The notes beneath the pieces were generated by a model, which was given only the letters and a program-made list of their open reading frames with translations, was not told where the DNA came from and did no database searches. From Parabacteroides goldsteinii (lineage in GTDB: Bacteria; Bacteroidota; Bacteroidia; Bacteroidales; Tannerellaceae): a stretch of DNA of 46,169 nucleotides. The stretch lies in NCBI RefSeq assembly GCF_015550595.1, contig NZ_JADNBB010000038.1, forward strand, positions 1 to 46,169, written 5' to 3'. Made by a program: the position numbers and the translations under genes. Shown one piece after another: positions 9,219 to 17,315 of the stretch. Position 1 is the first letter of the stretch. Every line of letters begins with the position of its first letter.

Positions 9219-10538
9219 TTACTTTTTCCAGTATTTGTCTACCAACTCCTGCTTGATATTCACTTCCGCCGGTTTGAAGTATTCGCCGAACAAGCCCCAT
9301 GCCACGTCGAGCATTTCGGTTGTGTCGAGGTTTACGTCGATAGCCAGCAGCTTTTCCGAATAATCCTTTGCAAAAGAGAGTGTACGGTTGTCGTAGTCCG
9401 TCAGGTCGAAACCATTCTCCATCTTTGTCTTTGCATTGGCAGCATCGGCATACAGACGAACGGCAGCATTCATCACCTGCGGGTGATCTTCGCGTGTCTT
9501 CTTTCCTGTTACCAACTGTTTCAAACGTGACAAGCTTCGGAACGGGTCGACGATTACTTTACCGACATCGCTATCACGGCGCAGATACAACTGGCCTTCG
9601 GTGATATAACCGGTATTATCAGGCACGGCGTGTGTGATATCGCCACCGGACAAAGTCGTTACCGCAATAATGGTAATGGAACCACCTGCCGGGAACTGTA
9701 CCGCCTTTTCGTAGATCTTTGCCAAATCGGAATAAAGCGAACCCGGCATAGAGTCTTTCGACGGGATCTGGTCCATACGGTTCGATACGATCGCCAGAGC
9801 ATCCGCGTAGTTGGTCATGTCGGTCAACAACACCAGCACCTTTTCATTCTTCTGTACGGCGAAGTATTCAGCCGCACAAAGCGCCATATCCGGAATAAGG
9901 ATACGTTCTACGGACGGGTCTTCGGTTGTATTGATGAAGCTCACGATACGGTCGAGTGCACCGGCGTTGCTAAATGTATTTTTAAAGAACAGGTAGTCGT
10001 CGTTGGTCATACCCATACCACCCAGGATGATCTTATCCGATTGGGCACGCAGGGCTACCATCGCCATAACCTGGTTGAACGGCTGGTCAGGGTCGGCGAA
10101 GAACGGGATCTTCTGTCCGGTTACCAGCGTATTGTTCAGGTCAATACCGGCAATACCCGTAGCGATCAGTTCTGACGGCTGTTTACGGCGAACCGGGTTT
10201 ACAGACGGGCCACCGATTTCCACTTCCGTTCCTTCCGGGATCGGACCACCATCGATCGGGTCGCCATACGCATTGAAGAAACGTCCGGCCAACTGGTCGC
10301 CTACTTTCAGCGTAGGCGCCTTGCCCATGAATACCACCTCGGCATTCGTACGGATACCTTCCGTACCGGAGAACACCTGCAGCGTAACCTCGTCGCCGAT
10401 GATCTTTACCACCTGTGCCAGCTTGCCGTCTACGGAAGCCAACTCGTCATACCCAACTCCCGTTGCCTTCAGCGAACAGGTAGCTTTCGTGATCTGGGTA
10501 ATCTTCGTATATATTTTTTGAAATGCTTTTGTTGCCAT
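9219..10538 (-). CDS. ntpB: V-type ATPase subunit B (non-catalytic nucleotide-binding subunit)
   Basis: This 439-residue regulatory head subunit of the V-type ATPase alternates with subunit A in the A3B3 hexamer. The N-terminal beta-barrel is followed by NPVRRKQPSELIATGIAGID and TGQKIPFFADPDQPFN, the B-type counterpart of the P-loop region, which lacks the GxxxxGK[ST] of subunit A as expected. Later come PDMALCAAEYFAVQKNEKVL and the arginine-containing SLSRLKQLVTGKKTREDHP region. It begins 8 bp after subunit A and ends just before a hairpin. It is slightly shorter than many B subunits (about 460) but appears complete. Confidence 0.95.
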   Translation of the reverse strand: MATKAFQKIYTKITQITKATCSLKATGVGYDELASVDGKLAQVVKIIGDEVTLQVFSGTEGIRTNAEVVFMGKAPTLKVGDQLAGRFFNAYGDPIDGGPIPEGTEVEIGGPSVNPVRRKQPSELIATGIAGIDLNNTLVTGQKIPFFADPDQPFNQVMAMVALRAQSDKIILGGMGMTNDDYLFFKNTFSNAGALDRIVSFINTTEDPSVERILIPDMALCAAEYFAVQKNEKVLVLLTDMTNYADALAIVSNRMDQIPSKDSMPGSLYSDLAKIYEKAVQFPAGGSITIIAVTTLSGGDITHAVPDNTGYITEGQLYLRRDSDVGKVIVDPFRSLSRLKQLVTGKKTREDHPQVMNAAVRLYADAANAKTKMENGFDLTDYDNRTLSFAKDYSEKLLAIDVNLDTTEMLDVAWGLFGEYFKPAEVNIKQELVDKYWKK

Positions 10539-10546
10539 ACGTTCTG

Positions 10547-12304
10547 TTATTTTTCCATACGCTCTGCGAGCAGGGCGTCGAGTTGATCGTTGAACTTCTT
10601 AAACTGATCGCTTTCGTATTCGGAATAGTTCATCTGCTTGAAGATGTTGATCATCTGTTTGAAATATTCCATTACTTCGAGGAAGGTGTCGAAACGGAAT
10701 TCCGCATGACAGATCTTCACCACCTTGTCCAGCATAAATTCCTGACGGGCCAGCGGTGTCACGGCATCGATCGCATCGAATGCATCCTGTTGCAGGATCA
10801 CGAAGTCGATCAATTCCGATTTCCAGAAAGTAATATGGTATTCTACAGGTACACCGTCGTCACCCAGGATGTTGATCTGTTCGGCGATTTCCTTACCACG
10901 CAACATACGGGTCTTGATCTCGTTCACCTTGTCGATCCATTCCGGAGAGATATGTTTGGCGATATATTCCTGGAATTCGGGATATTCCAGATATTTCGAA
11001 TAACTGTCGATCGGGTTTACGGCCGGATAACGTTTACGGTCGGCACGTTCCTGCTCCAAAGCATAGAAACAACGGGCTACCTTCTTCGTATTTTCCGTTA
11101 CCGGTTCTTTCAGGTTACCACCGGCGGGTGATACCGTACCGATAAAGGTTACCGAACCTGTCGCCCCATTATTCAAATGAACGAAACCTGCACGGGCATA
11201 GAAGTTTGCCACGATCGCAGACAAGTCCATCGGGAACGCATCGGGTCCCGGAAGTTCTTCCAGACGGTTAGACATCTCACGCAAAGCCTGTGCCCAACGG
11301 GAAGTAGAGTCCGCCATCAACAATACCTTCAGTCCCATGCTACGGTAATATTCAGCCAAAGTCATCGCCGTATATACGGATGCTTCACGGGCTGCCACAG
11401 GCATGTTTGAAGTATTGGCGATAATGATGGTACGTTCCATCAATTTACGTCCTGTATGCGGGTCGATCAGTTCAGGGAACTCGGTAAAGATTTCCACTAC
11501 CTCATTCGCACGTTCACCGCAGGCAGCGATGATCACGATATCGGCTTCCGCCTGTTTGGAGATAGCGTGCTGAAGCACTGTCTTTCCTGTACCGAAGGGG
11601 CCGGGGATAAATCCTGTACCACCTTCAACGATCGGGTTTACCGTATCGATTGTACGGACACCCGTTTCCAGCAATTTATATGGACGCGGTTTTTCTTTAT
11701 AACAAGTGATGGCTCTCTTTACCGGCCAGCGCTGTATCATATTTATATCGATATCCTTACCATCTTCGTCTGTCAATACGGCGATTGTCTGGTTGATGGT
11801 ATATTGTCCGGCTTCCACCAGGCTCTTTACGGTATAAGTGCCTTTAAACGTGAAAGGGACCATGATCTTGTGAGGCTGGAAGTTTTCATCCACTTCGCCC
11901 AACCAGTCACCGGCCGTTACTGCATCGCCCACTTTCGCCAGCGGCTTGTAATCCCACAATTTATCGTTATCGAGTGCAAATGTATATTCACCACGTTTCA
12001 GGAACACGCCGTCCATTTTATCCAGGTCATTCTGCAAACCGTCGTAGTTACGCGATAGCATACCCGGCCCCAATGTAACTTCAAGCATGTGCCCTTCAAA
12101 CTCGGCTTCGTCACCTACACGCATCCCACGTGTACTTTCAAATACCTGTACAAAGGCATCTTTTCCTATTACTTTAATAACCTCCGCCATCAGCTTGACG
12201 CCTCCTACGGAAATGTAACAGATTTCATTTTGAGAAACCGGCCCATCCACCTCTACGGTTACCAGGTTGGATACGATTCCCCTTACAATTCCTTTCGTAG
12301 CCAT
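10547..12304 (-). CDS. ntpA: V-type ATPase subunit A (catalytic)
   Basis: This 585-residue catalytic ATPase subunit has the Walker A motif GPFGTGKT at residues 235-242. Walker B/catalytic regions follow (ADIVIIAACGERANEVVEI, GLKVLLMADSTSRWAQALREMSNRLEELPG). The A-specific non-homologous insertion, about residues 110-200, lies before the P-loop. It starts 2 bp after the DUF2764 gene and ends 8 bp before subunit B. Whether the enzyme works as an ATP-driven pump or a synthase cannot be read from this subunit; in anaerobic Bacteroidales that also have an F-type enzyme an ion-pumping role is plausible (inference). Confidence 0.97.
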   Translation of the reverse strand: MATKGIVRGIVSNLVTVEVDGPVSQNEICYISVGGVKLMAEVIKVIGKDAFVQVFESTRGMRVGDEAEFEGHMLEVTLGPGMLSRNYDGLQNDLDKMDGVFLKRGEYTFALDNDKLWDYKPLAKVGDAVTAGDWLGEVDENFQPHKIMVPFTFKGTYTVKSLVEAGQYTINQTIAVLTDEDGKDIDINMIQRWPVKRAITCYKEKPRPYKLLETGVRTIDTVNPIVEGGTGFIPGPFGTGKTVLQHAISKQAEADIVIIAACGERANEVVEIFTEFPELIDPHTGRKLMERTIIIANTSNMPVAAREASVYTAMTLAEYYRSMGLKVLLMADSTSRWAQALREMSNRLEELPGPDAFPMDLSAIVANFYARAGFVHLNNGATGSVTFIGTVSPAGGNLKEPVTENTKKVARCFYALEQERADRKRYPAVNPIDSYSKYLEYPEFQEYIAKHISPEWIDKVNEIKTRMLRGKEIAEQINILGDDGVPVEYHITFWKSELIDFVILQQDAFDAIDAVTPLARQEFMLDKVVKICHAEFRFDTFLEVMEYFKQMINIFKQMNYSEYESDQFKKFNDQLDALLAERMEK

Positions 12305-12306
12305 AA

Positions 12307-13176
12307 TTATTTATTATTGTTTCTTTTAAATTCTTCCAACGCATTCTCACTTCCCTTCTTCATTGCTCCTACTATTTCACGGAAAGTCTTCTCGCCTGTC
12401 ACTCTATCCAAAGTAACCCAGCGCTCGATCATTTCCAGTTTCAGCAAGTAGGCGAACACGCTTTCGATATCGAAAGTTTTGAAGAACGTATTATCGTCCA
12501 GCCATTTCCATTTCAGCAAATCCACTTTCTTTTCGCGGGCCATCAGGTCGGGCTCTTCAGCAATGCGTTGCAGATCGGGCAGATAGTCTACCGTATCCCC
12601 CAGTCCGAAATCACGGGCATTGGAAGTACGGATAGCCTCGGCTACCTCGTTGTTTCCCACTATATATTCTGCTTTATCAAATCCATACTTGCGGCAGGTT
12701 ATGGCAGTCAGCATGTTATTGATATTGAGGTTCAGTTCAAACCAGTTACGGATGAAACCGTTGCTGCATTTCATCGCATAGTCGTAATAAAGGGCTGCCA
12801 GACGGTCTTCCCAGGAGATCGTTTGCTTTTCCTCTTTCTTCTGGCTATCCAGATACTGTTTGAAGAACTCTATGAAATAAGGAGGAATCAGTTTGTTCTT
12901 AGGCGGCTTTTCGCCATCCTTCAAAGCATCGAACAGACTTTTGTACTCGTCGTATGTTATACTTCCCTTTTCATCCGGGTCACTGTCCGGACGCTGTGAG
13001 AAACTAAGCAGGTTCTTATTATCGAATTTGAGGAAAAACAAGTCTACCAGCTTCTTATCACGGGACGTAAGAATACCGTCCAACTCCTTTCTGAACTCAG
13101 AAACGGAATAGGTCAGCTTACTATCATCCAATGATATATTAGGGAGTCCGGCAATCAGACAGTAGTATTTACTCAT
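12307..13176 (-). CDS. DUF2764 family protein in V-ATPase operon, candidate subunit C analogue
   Basis: This 289-residue soluble protein begins MSKYYCLIAGLPNISLDDSKL, typical of DUF2764. It is rich in predicted helix and in charged and aromatic residues; no signal peptide or membrane helix is seen. It sits exactly between subunits E and A, with gaps of 1 and 2 bp, the place where V-ATPase operons usually carry subunit C (d). No other C, F or G gene is visible in the seven-gene operon. The simplest reading is that it takes the place of subunit C as the adaptor between shaft and membrane ring, but this is inference from position and size, not from recognisable sequence similarity. Confidence 0.85.
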   Translation of the reverse strand: MSKYYCLIAGLPNISLDDSKLTYSVSEFRKELDGILTSRDKKLVDLFFLKFDNKNLLSFSQRPDSDPDEKGSITYDEYKSLFDALKDGEKPPKNKLIPPYFIEFFKQYLDSQKKEEKQTISWEDRLAALYYDYAMKCSNGFIRNWFELNLNINNMLTAITCRKYGFDKAEYIVGNNEVAEAIRTSNARDFGLGDTVDYLPDLQRIAEEPDLMAREKKVDLLKWKWLDDNTFFKTFDIESVFAYLLKLEMIERWVTLDRVTGEKTFREIVGAMKKGSENALEEFKRNNNK

Positions 13177-13177
13177 A

Positions 13178-13768
13178 TCAGAACAACATTTCTACCAGCC
13201 CGGGACGCAGGAATTCTTTAAAGAATGCAACAAACTCGTCTTCCCCGAAGCTTACTTTATAGGAACCGTCGGCAGGAACAATGGTGAAATCGGCTTTCTT
13301 TCCGCTTACTTTTTCTATTTTCACGCCACCGTCGAGCAACGATTTGGCGTTTGCTTCAAAATATTTGGTTAATGCATCCGCATCGGCTGTCTGGATAGTG
13401 ATAGCTTCTTTCTTAGCCCACTCTTTAGCCATTTCAAGGATCACCTTCTGCATAAACGCAGTGTCAGAAACGATCGCTTTCACATTCGAGGAAGTAATCT
13501 TTCCGGTTATAAGGTTTACCACTTCGCTCTTCAGCGCTTCTACAGCCTGGGTAGCGAATAACTTCAGTTCGGCTTCTGTATTCTTTTTCAGTTCGGCAGC
13601 CTGTTTTTGTGCTGCTGCAACAATACGTTTTGCTTCTGCTTCCGCCTCGCTAACAATCGCTTGTTTCTGAGCATTCGCATCGGCAATGATCCGTCCAGCT
13701 TCTTCATTCCCCTTCTCTACTCCTTCTTTGTAGATCTTGTCGGTCAGTTCCTGAATCTTTGTATCCAT
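13178..13768 (-). CDS. ntpE: V-type ATPase subunit E (peripheral stalk)
   Basis: This is a 196-residue peripheral-stalk subunit. The first half is a long Ala/Lys/Glu-rich coiled coil (EEAGRIIADANAQKQAIVSEAEAEAKRIV, quoted in part); the second half is the globular domain that binds the head. It is the first gene of the operon and lies 1 bp upstream of the DUF2764 gene. The usual heterodimer partner (subunit G/H) is not recognisable nearby. The promoter is within the 158-bp region shared with the divergent GNAT gene. Confidence 0.9.
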   Translation of the reverse strand: MDTKIQELTDKIYKEGVEKGNEEAGRIIADANAQKQAIVSEAEAEAKRIVAAAQKQAAELKKNTEAELKLFATQAVEALKSEVVNLITGKITSSNVKAIVSDTAFMQKVILEMAKEWAKKEAITIQTADADALTKYFEANAKSLLDGGVKIEKVSGKKADFTIVPADGSYKVSFGEDEFVAFFKEFLRPGLVEMLF

Positions 13769-13817
13769 GTCTATATATATTTATTAAATTGTATTTTTCC
13801 CTAATATTAAACGCCTA

Positions 13818-13825
13818 CAAAGTTA
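13818..13825 (-). promoter_or_regulatory. -7 promoter box of the V-ATPase operon
   Basis: TAACTTTG on the minus strand is an exact TAnnTTTG match 49 nt upstream of the subunit E start; the implied leader is A/T rich. No convincing -33 TTG is present. Confidence 0.55.
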
Positions 13826-13897
13826 TTCTTTTCTGTGAATAAACATTGAAATAAATGTAAAATCAAGCTAAAAAATAAAACACTATAATTTAATTTT

Positions 13898-13905
13898 TAA
13901 TTTTG
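13898..13905 (+). promoter_or_regulatory. -7 promoter box of the GNAT gene
   Basis: TAATTTTG matches TAnnTTTG, 21 nt upstream of the ATG at 13927. It is divergent from the V-ATPase promoter with about 70 bp between the two boxes. Confidence 0.5.
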
Positions 13906-13926
13906 CTCGTCTAAAATTCACATAAT

Positions 13927-14430
13927 ATGTTCTCAATTAGAAAAACGACAACAGATGATATCCTGTTAATCAGAAACTTGGCATCTCAAATATGGGAGCC
14001 GACTTATGGTTCTATCCTCTCCCGCGAGCAACTCGACTACATGTTCGAGATGATGTATGCCCCGGAAAGTATTCTCAATCAAATGGATGAACTTCATCAC
14101 GAGTTCTTCATTATCTACAAAGACGGCGAGCCTTCGGGTTATCTCTCTATCGAAACGGTTGAAAAAGACCTGTACGAGTTTCAGAAAATCTATTCACTCC
14201 CCTCTTTGCATGGTTCGGGTATCGGACGTTTTATTATCGAACAGGGCATTGCTTACCTGAAAAGTATCCATCCGGGACCGTTTACTGTCGAGCTGAATGT
14301 GAACCGCGAAAACCCTGCTGTCGGTTTCTACAAGCACATGGGGTTCCATGAACATGCAACACGCGATTTCCATATCGGTAATGGGTATTATATGAATGAT
14401 TACATTATGCGGATGGAGGTGGACAACTAA
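13927..14430 (+). CDS. GNAT family N-acetyltransferase
   Basis: This 167-residue acyltransferase of the GNAT superfamily should transfer an acetyl group from acetyl-CoA to an unknown amine. It starts FSIRKTTTDDILLIRNLASQIW, and the acetyl-CoA pyrophosphate-binding motif is visible as LHGSGIGRFIIEQ (about residues 95-107). It is followed by 'VELNVNRENPAVGFYKHMGF', the typical C-terminal strand and helix. It is a single gene, divergent from the V-ATPase operon. The substrate cannot be predicted. Confidence 0.9.
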   Translation: MFSIRKTTTDDILLIRNLASQIWEPTYGSILSREQLDYMFEMMYAPESILNQMDELHHEFFIIYKDGEPSGYLSIETVEKDLYEFQKIYSLPSLHGSGIGRFIIEQGIAYLKSIHPGPFTVELNVNRENPAVGFYKHMGFHEHATRDFHIGNGYYMNDYIMRMEVDN

Positions 14431-14685
14431 TAATCTGTAAGTCTATAGAGCTTACAAATTATCACTTTTATTCGTTAATTATTTATCATCCGAAGTGTTC
14501 CACCCAAAGTCCCGTGAAAGTAACTATGCAAAAAATATTGATTTACAAGATCTATAATAGAGTTACGATCAGTAATGACTACAGCGGTGGTTGCAGCTCT
14601 CTTTAATATAGAATTAATATTATATATAATAAATACAAAGGGAGGATGATAAAAAATTCAAGAAAATATCCTCTCTGAAAAAAGC

Positions 14686-14768
14686 ATAGGACTTTACAAA
14701 AGTAAAGACAAGACTTAAAAAAATAAAAGACTGGACTTTTAAAATCAAAAGACCGGTCTTTTTTTGAG
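14686..14768. repeat. Intergenic repeat with alternating GACTTT/AAAGAC modules, copy 1
   Basis: The segment alternates GGACTTT-like and AAAGAC-like blocks and ends in AAAAGACCGGTCTTTT (a palindrome) plus a T run, so it can also act as a terminator. The core at 14727-14750 matches the segment 46055-46078 with few differences, sharing the 12-mer GGACTTTTAAAA in the same context (AAGAC one base before it, AAAG shortly after). Confidence 0.55.
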
Positions 14769-14828
14769 TTATTATATCTCTATGAATATCAACTTTATAC
14801 AACACTTCATTTATTAGGGGAAAAAGGC

Positions 14829-14857
14829 TTGAAATCCAATTTATTTGATTATATTCG
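14829..14857 (+). promoter_or_regulatory. Promoter of the short GH20-like gene
   Basis: TTG at 14829-14831 is separated by 18 bp from TATATTCG (14850-14857, one mismatch to TAnnTTTG). The box ends 27 nt before the ATG at 14885. Confidence 0.5.
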
Positions 14858-14884
14858 TACCAGCAAATTTAATACTTAAATACC

Positions 14885-15997
14885 ATGAAACACTTCATCG
14901 CCATTTTATGCCTTCTGGTCTGTATGACAAGCAATAGTATTTTGGCTCAAACGGGCACAGTCCCGCTAGACAGCATTATACCCACCCGAGGTCTGGCAAT
15001 AGCTGCACCTTCCGTACAGAAGATAGATCTTTTCCTGAAATTTATAGAAGAAGAACTGGCTCCCGGACATTTCAATCTGCTTATTCTGAGGGTAGACTGG
15101 AATTACGACTACAAATCGCATCCGGAATTAAGCGATCCCAACCCACTTACGCTTCAGGATGTAAAACGGATTGTCACCACCTGCCGGAAACATAACATAC
15201 GGATAGCTCCACAAATAAATTTGCTCGGTCATCAGTCATGGTCAGAAACAACTTATGCCCTGCTTCGGGTGTACCCGGAATTCGATGAAACGCCTCATGT
15301 AGACACTAAGAACTATACCGGATGGCCTAATCCGGATGGCTTATACTGCAAAAGCTATTGTCCGCTCCACCCCGATGTTCATAAAGTTGTATTTGCTCTG
15401 GTCGATGAACTGACAGACGCTTTCGAAACAAATCTGTTTCATGCCGGCATGGATGAAGTTTTCTATATCGGCAATGATAAATGTCCCCGTTGCAGCGGTC
15501 GGGATAAAGCCGAATTATATGCAGGAGAAGTGACTAAAATACAAAATCATCTGGCACAGCAAGGCAAGCGGTTAATGATTTGGGGCGACCGGCTGATCGA
15601 TGGAAAAACAACCGGTATCGGTGCCTGGGAAGCCAGTATGAATAACACCTACCGTGCAATAGACCTTATCCCCAAAGAGGTTTTCATATGCGATTGGCAT
15701 TACGAGCGTCCGGAACAGACTGCCGTATATTTTGCCATGAAGGGATTCGACGTTGCCACCTGCCCCTGGCGTAAACCGGAAGTTGCCCTCAAACAACTGG
15801 ACGACATGAAACGTTTCCGTCTGCAATCCGGCTCTCAAATGAGTAACCGTTTCCAGGGTATTATCGAAACCGTATGGTCAGGTGCCGATCGTTTTCTGGA
15901 AAGTTATTATAAGCCGGAAACATACCAACAGGATATATCGGAGGCTGTTGTGATCAAAAAATTGATCGAGGCTTATAAAGAAATGGATAATAAATAG
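14885..15997 (+). CDS. Secreted GH20-like glycoside hydrolase, catalytic domain only
   Basis: This 370-residue protein has a type I signal peptide cleaved near SILA|QTGT. It is related to beta-N-acetylhexosaminidases of family GH20: the catalytic Asp-Glu pair is in HAGMDEVF (Asp190-Glu191), and the barrel strands INLLGHQSW and LMIWGDRLIDG are visible. It lacks the N-terminal GH20b domain present in the longer enzyme at 19202, so it consists of little more than the TIM barrel. A CPRCSG motif (residues 200-205) just after the active site could hold a metal or disulfide. The likely role is release of terminal N-acetylhexosamines from glycans in the periplasm. Substrate preference is uncertain and may differ from classic GH20. 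Confidence 0.85.
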   Translation: MKHFIAILCLLVCMTSNSILAQTGTVPLDSIIPTRGLAIAAPSVQKIDLFLKFIEEELAPGHFNLLILRVDWNYDYKSHPELSDPNPLTLQDVKRIVTTCRKHNIRIAPQINLLGHQSWSETTYALLRVYPEFDETPHVDTKNYTGWPNPDGLYCKSYCPLHPDVHKVVFALVDELTDAFETNLFHAGMDEVFYIGNDKCPRCSGRDKAELYAGEVTKIQNHLAQQGKRLMIWGDRLIDGKTTGIGAWEASMNNTYRAIDLIPKEVFICDWHYERPEQTAVYFAMKGFDVATCPWRKPEVALKQLDDMKRFRLQSGSQMSNRFQGIIETVWSGADRFLESYYKPETYQQDISEAVVIKKLIEAYKEMDNK

Positions 15998-16039
15998 ATT
16001 TCCTGATAAAGTGCAATGTTTAAAATAAAACATCCTTCA

Positions 16040-16261
16040 TCATGAAAGTTTTCCCTTTTTTAACTCTTCATCCAAAAAGGCAAAGACATATTTTGGGCTT
16101 TGGTAATAGAGATGAGTTCTCTCATCCATCACTCTCTGATAGGTGTCCGAATTAAATACATCGGAAAGAGCCTGTTCCATTGTTAATTCATTATTTTGCT
16201 CGATTAACAATAAGGCCAGGTTCTTTACCATATCTGCTTTCATATCCGTCTTTTCGCTCAT
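16040..16261 (-). CDS. DUF3791-like small protein (second copy, downstream of DUF3990)
   Basis: This is a 73-residue acidic, mainly helical protein. Its core 'LTMEQALSDVFNSDTYQ' followed by 'HLYYQSPKYVFAFLDEEL' aligns with the other small protein of the cassette ('LTMKQAFNYLSRFKGID', 'YVHTQSFASMVDDIAEY'), so both appear to be divergent DUF3791 members. Its ATG overlaps the DUF3990 stop by 4 nt. In the cassette it is a candidate antitoxin or immunity partner; no DNA-binding domain is evident. Confidence 0.75.
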   Translation of the reverse strand: MSEKTDMKADMVKNLALLLIEQNNELTMEQALSDVFNSDTYQRVMDERTHLYYQSPKYVFAFLDEELKKGKLS

Positions 16262-16731
16262 AATCGTTGCAATAATTTTATGGCACGTTCCGTACCGAAG
16301 AAATATTGTATGGTTACACCTTTCATGTATTGTAGGTTACGTACCAGCGTAGGTAAATCTATCGAACGATTCTCATACTTCCATAACTGTACTCCTACCC
16401 GGTCATTGGCAATTGGACCAATCACCACATCATATTCGTGCGCAGGTAAATCTGTAGAATTGTTACGGTTCAGAAGGATAAACTTAGCCCATTCTTCCGA
16501 ATAATCCTCGAAATAGAGCATATGTAAATCATCCCAAGCATCATCAGCTATTTCGTATGTCAGCACCATCGGATTACCTGTCTCTAATTGCTCCACCTTC
16601 ACTCGTGCCATGTTCAAAGCTTGCTCATAGTCTGCCGAAAGATAAAAGCCACGCCCGAAGTCCTTGTTGGGTTTCGATTTCAACAAGTCTATCTTGTCAA
16701 AATCCTTGTTTGTGTCATGATATAGTTTCAT
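16258..16731 (-). CDS. DUF3990 protein, predicted ADP-ribosyltransferase-fold toxin
   Basis: This 157-residue protein starts at MKLYHDT; the ATG overlaps the upstream DUF3791 stop by 4 nt, which decides the start over a frame extending nine codons further. Features consistent with the ADP-ribosyltransferase superfamily are LYHDT (His5), the DFGRGFYLS strand (Tyr30) followed by an EQALNMA helix, and a late TIQYFFGTERAIKLL segment (Gln142), giving a possible H-Y-Q triad. DUF3990 has been grouped with this fold, as I recall; enzymatic activity is not established here. Placement between two small DUF3791 proteins, both by 4-nt overlaps, suggests a three-gene toxin-antitoxin-like unit. Confidence 0.85.
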   Translation of the reverse strand: MKLYHDTNKDFDKIDLLKSKPNKDFGRGFYLSADYEQALNMARVKVEQLETGNPMVLTYEIADDAWDDLHMLYFEDYSEEWAKFILLNRNNSTDLPAHEYDVVIGPIANDRVGVQLWKYENRSIDLPTLVRNLQYMKGVTIQYFFGTERAIKLLQRL

Positions 16732-16952
16732 ATCAATGCTCCTCCGTGCCGATGGCAATATTCTGCTATATCATCTACCATTGAAGCAAATGACTGTGTG
16801 TGTACATACCCATAATGACGATCTATAAAGTCAATTCCTTTGAAACGGCTCAAGTAATTAAATGCCTGCTTCATCGTCAGTCCATACTTCCGTCCGAACT
16901 CCAAAACGAAGATAACCGTCCATTCCAGCTTATCTTTTATATCATAGCTCAT
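16728..16952 (-). CDS. DUF3791 small protein (first copy, upstream of DUF3990)
   Basis: This 74-residue protein has the standard DUF3791 core: a helix 'LTMKQAFNYLSRFKG' followed by 'GIDFIDRHYGYVHTQSF' and 'MVDDIAEYCHRHGG'. It is the first gene of the cassette and its stop overlaps the DUF3990 ATG. The first-gene position and tight coupling fit an antitoxin-like partner (inference). A TATCTTTG promoter box lies 27 nt upstream. Confidence 0.85.
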   Translation of the reverse strand: MSYDIKDKLEWTVIFVLEFGRKYGLTMKQAFNYLSRFKGIDFIDRHYGYVHTQSFASMVDDIAEYCHRHGGALI

Positions 16953-16979
16953 ACTTCAGTATTTTATGTTCCATTATTG

Positions 16980-16987
16980 CAAAGATA
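16980..16987 (-). promoter_or_regulatory. -7 promoter box of the DUF3791-DUF3990 cassette
   Basis: TATCTTTG on the minus strand is an exact TAnnTTTG match 27 nt before the first ATG of the cassette; it shows the three genes have their own promoter. Confidence 0.55.
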
Positions 16988-17315
16988 GTAAAACTGCTAT
17001 AATTCAGCGTATCAAGATACAAAATTATTATGGATGTTCTGACTAGTTATCTGTCCTTAGTTTAAGCCAGAAACAAACCTACAGGATAGCAAGGATAGAA
17101 TTACAATCAAGCAGCATACAATCTTCTTACATTGATAATACATCAATCAAAAAACCTCTCATTATCCAGTATAATGAACATTTGTTTCGAATATTTTTTT
17201 AGTCGTAGAGTTAAATAGATCCATCAAGACCTACCTGCAAAGCTGAGGGCTTCATAAAAATAGAAGGTATCCCAAAACGGATACCTTCTATTTTTATAAT
17301 ATTACAACCACCTAT
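16988..17315. other. Intergenic region without a supported gene
   Basis: Apart from the terminator at 17254-17297 this holds a small hairpin (ATTGAT/ATCAAT, 17131-17147) and a TATCTGTCCTTA 12-mer (17048-17059) that is also found in the repeat array at 19087-19136. No coding sequence is supported. Confidence 0.5.
17254..17297. terminator. Bidirectional terminator downstream of phoH
   Basis: A perfect 19-bp stem (17254-17272 with 17279-17297) with a 6-nt loop has A-rich and T-rich ends on its two arms. It lies 18 nt beyond the stop of the PhoH gene. Confidence 0.85.

Larger units (their letters stand above)
14431..14884. other. Intergenic region without a supported gene
   Basis: The start holds an imperfect 11-bp inverted repeat (14431-14441 with 14451-14461) that may end GNAT transcription. 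The middle shows nothing recognisable. The segment 14686-14768 is a repeat listed separately. A short reading frame on the minus strand here lies across that repeat and is not supported. Confidence 0.6.

Noticed and set aside
14620-14805. Minus-strand open frame of 61 codons
   Set aside because: It is low-complexity A/T-rich DNA overlapping the GACTTT repeat. The hydrophobic translation is what such DNA gives by chance.
16258-16758. Longer DUF3990 start nine codons upstream
   Set aside because: MKLYHDT matches the family start and gives the ATGA overlap with the upstream stop; the extension runs into the neighbouring gene.
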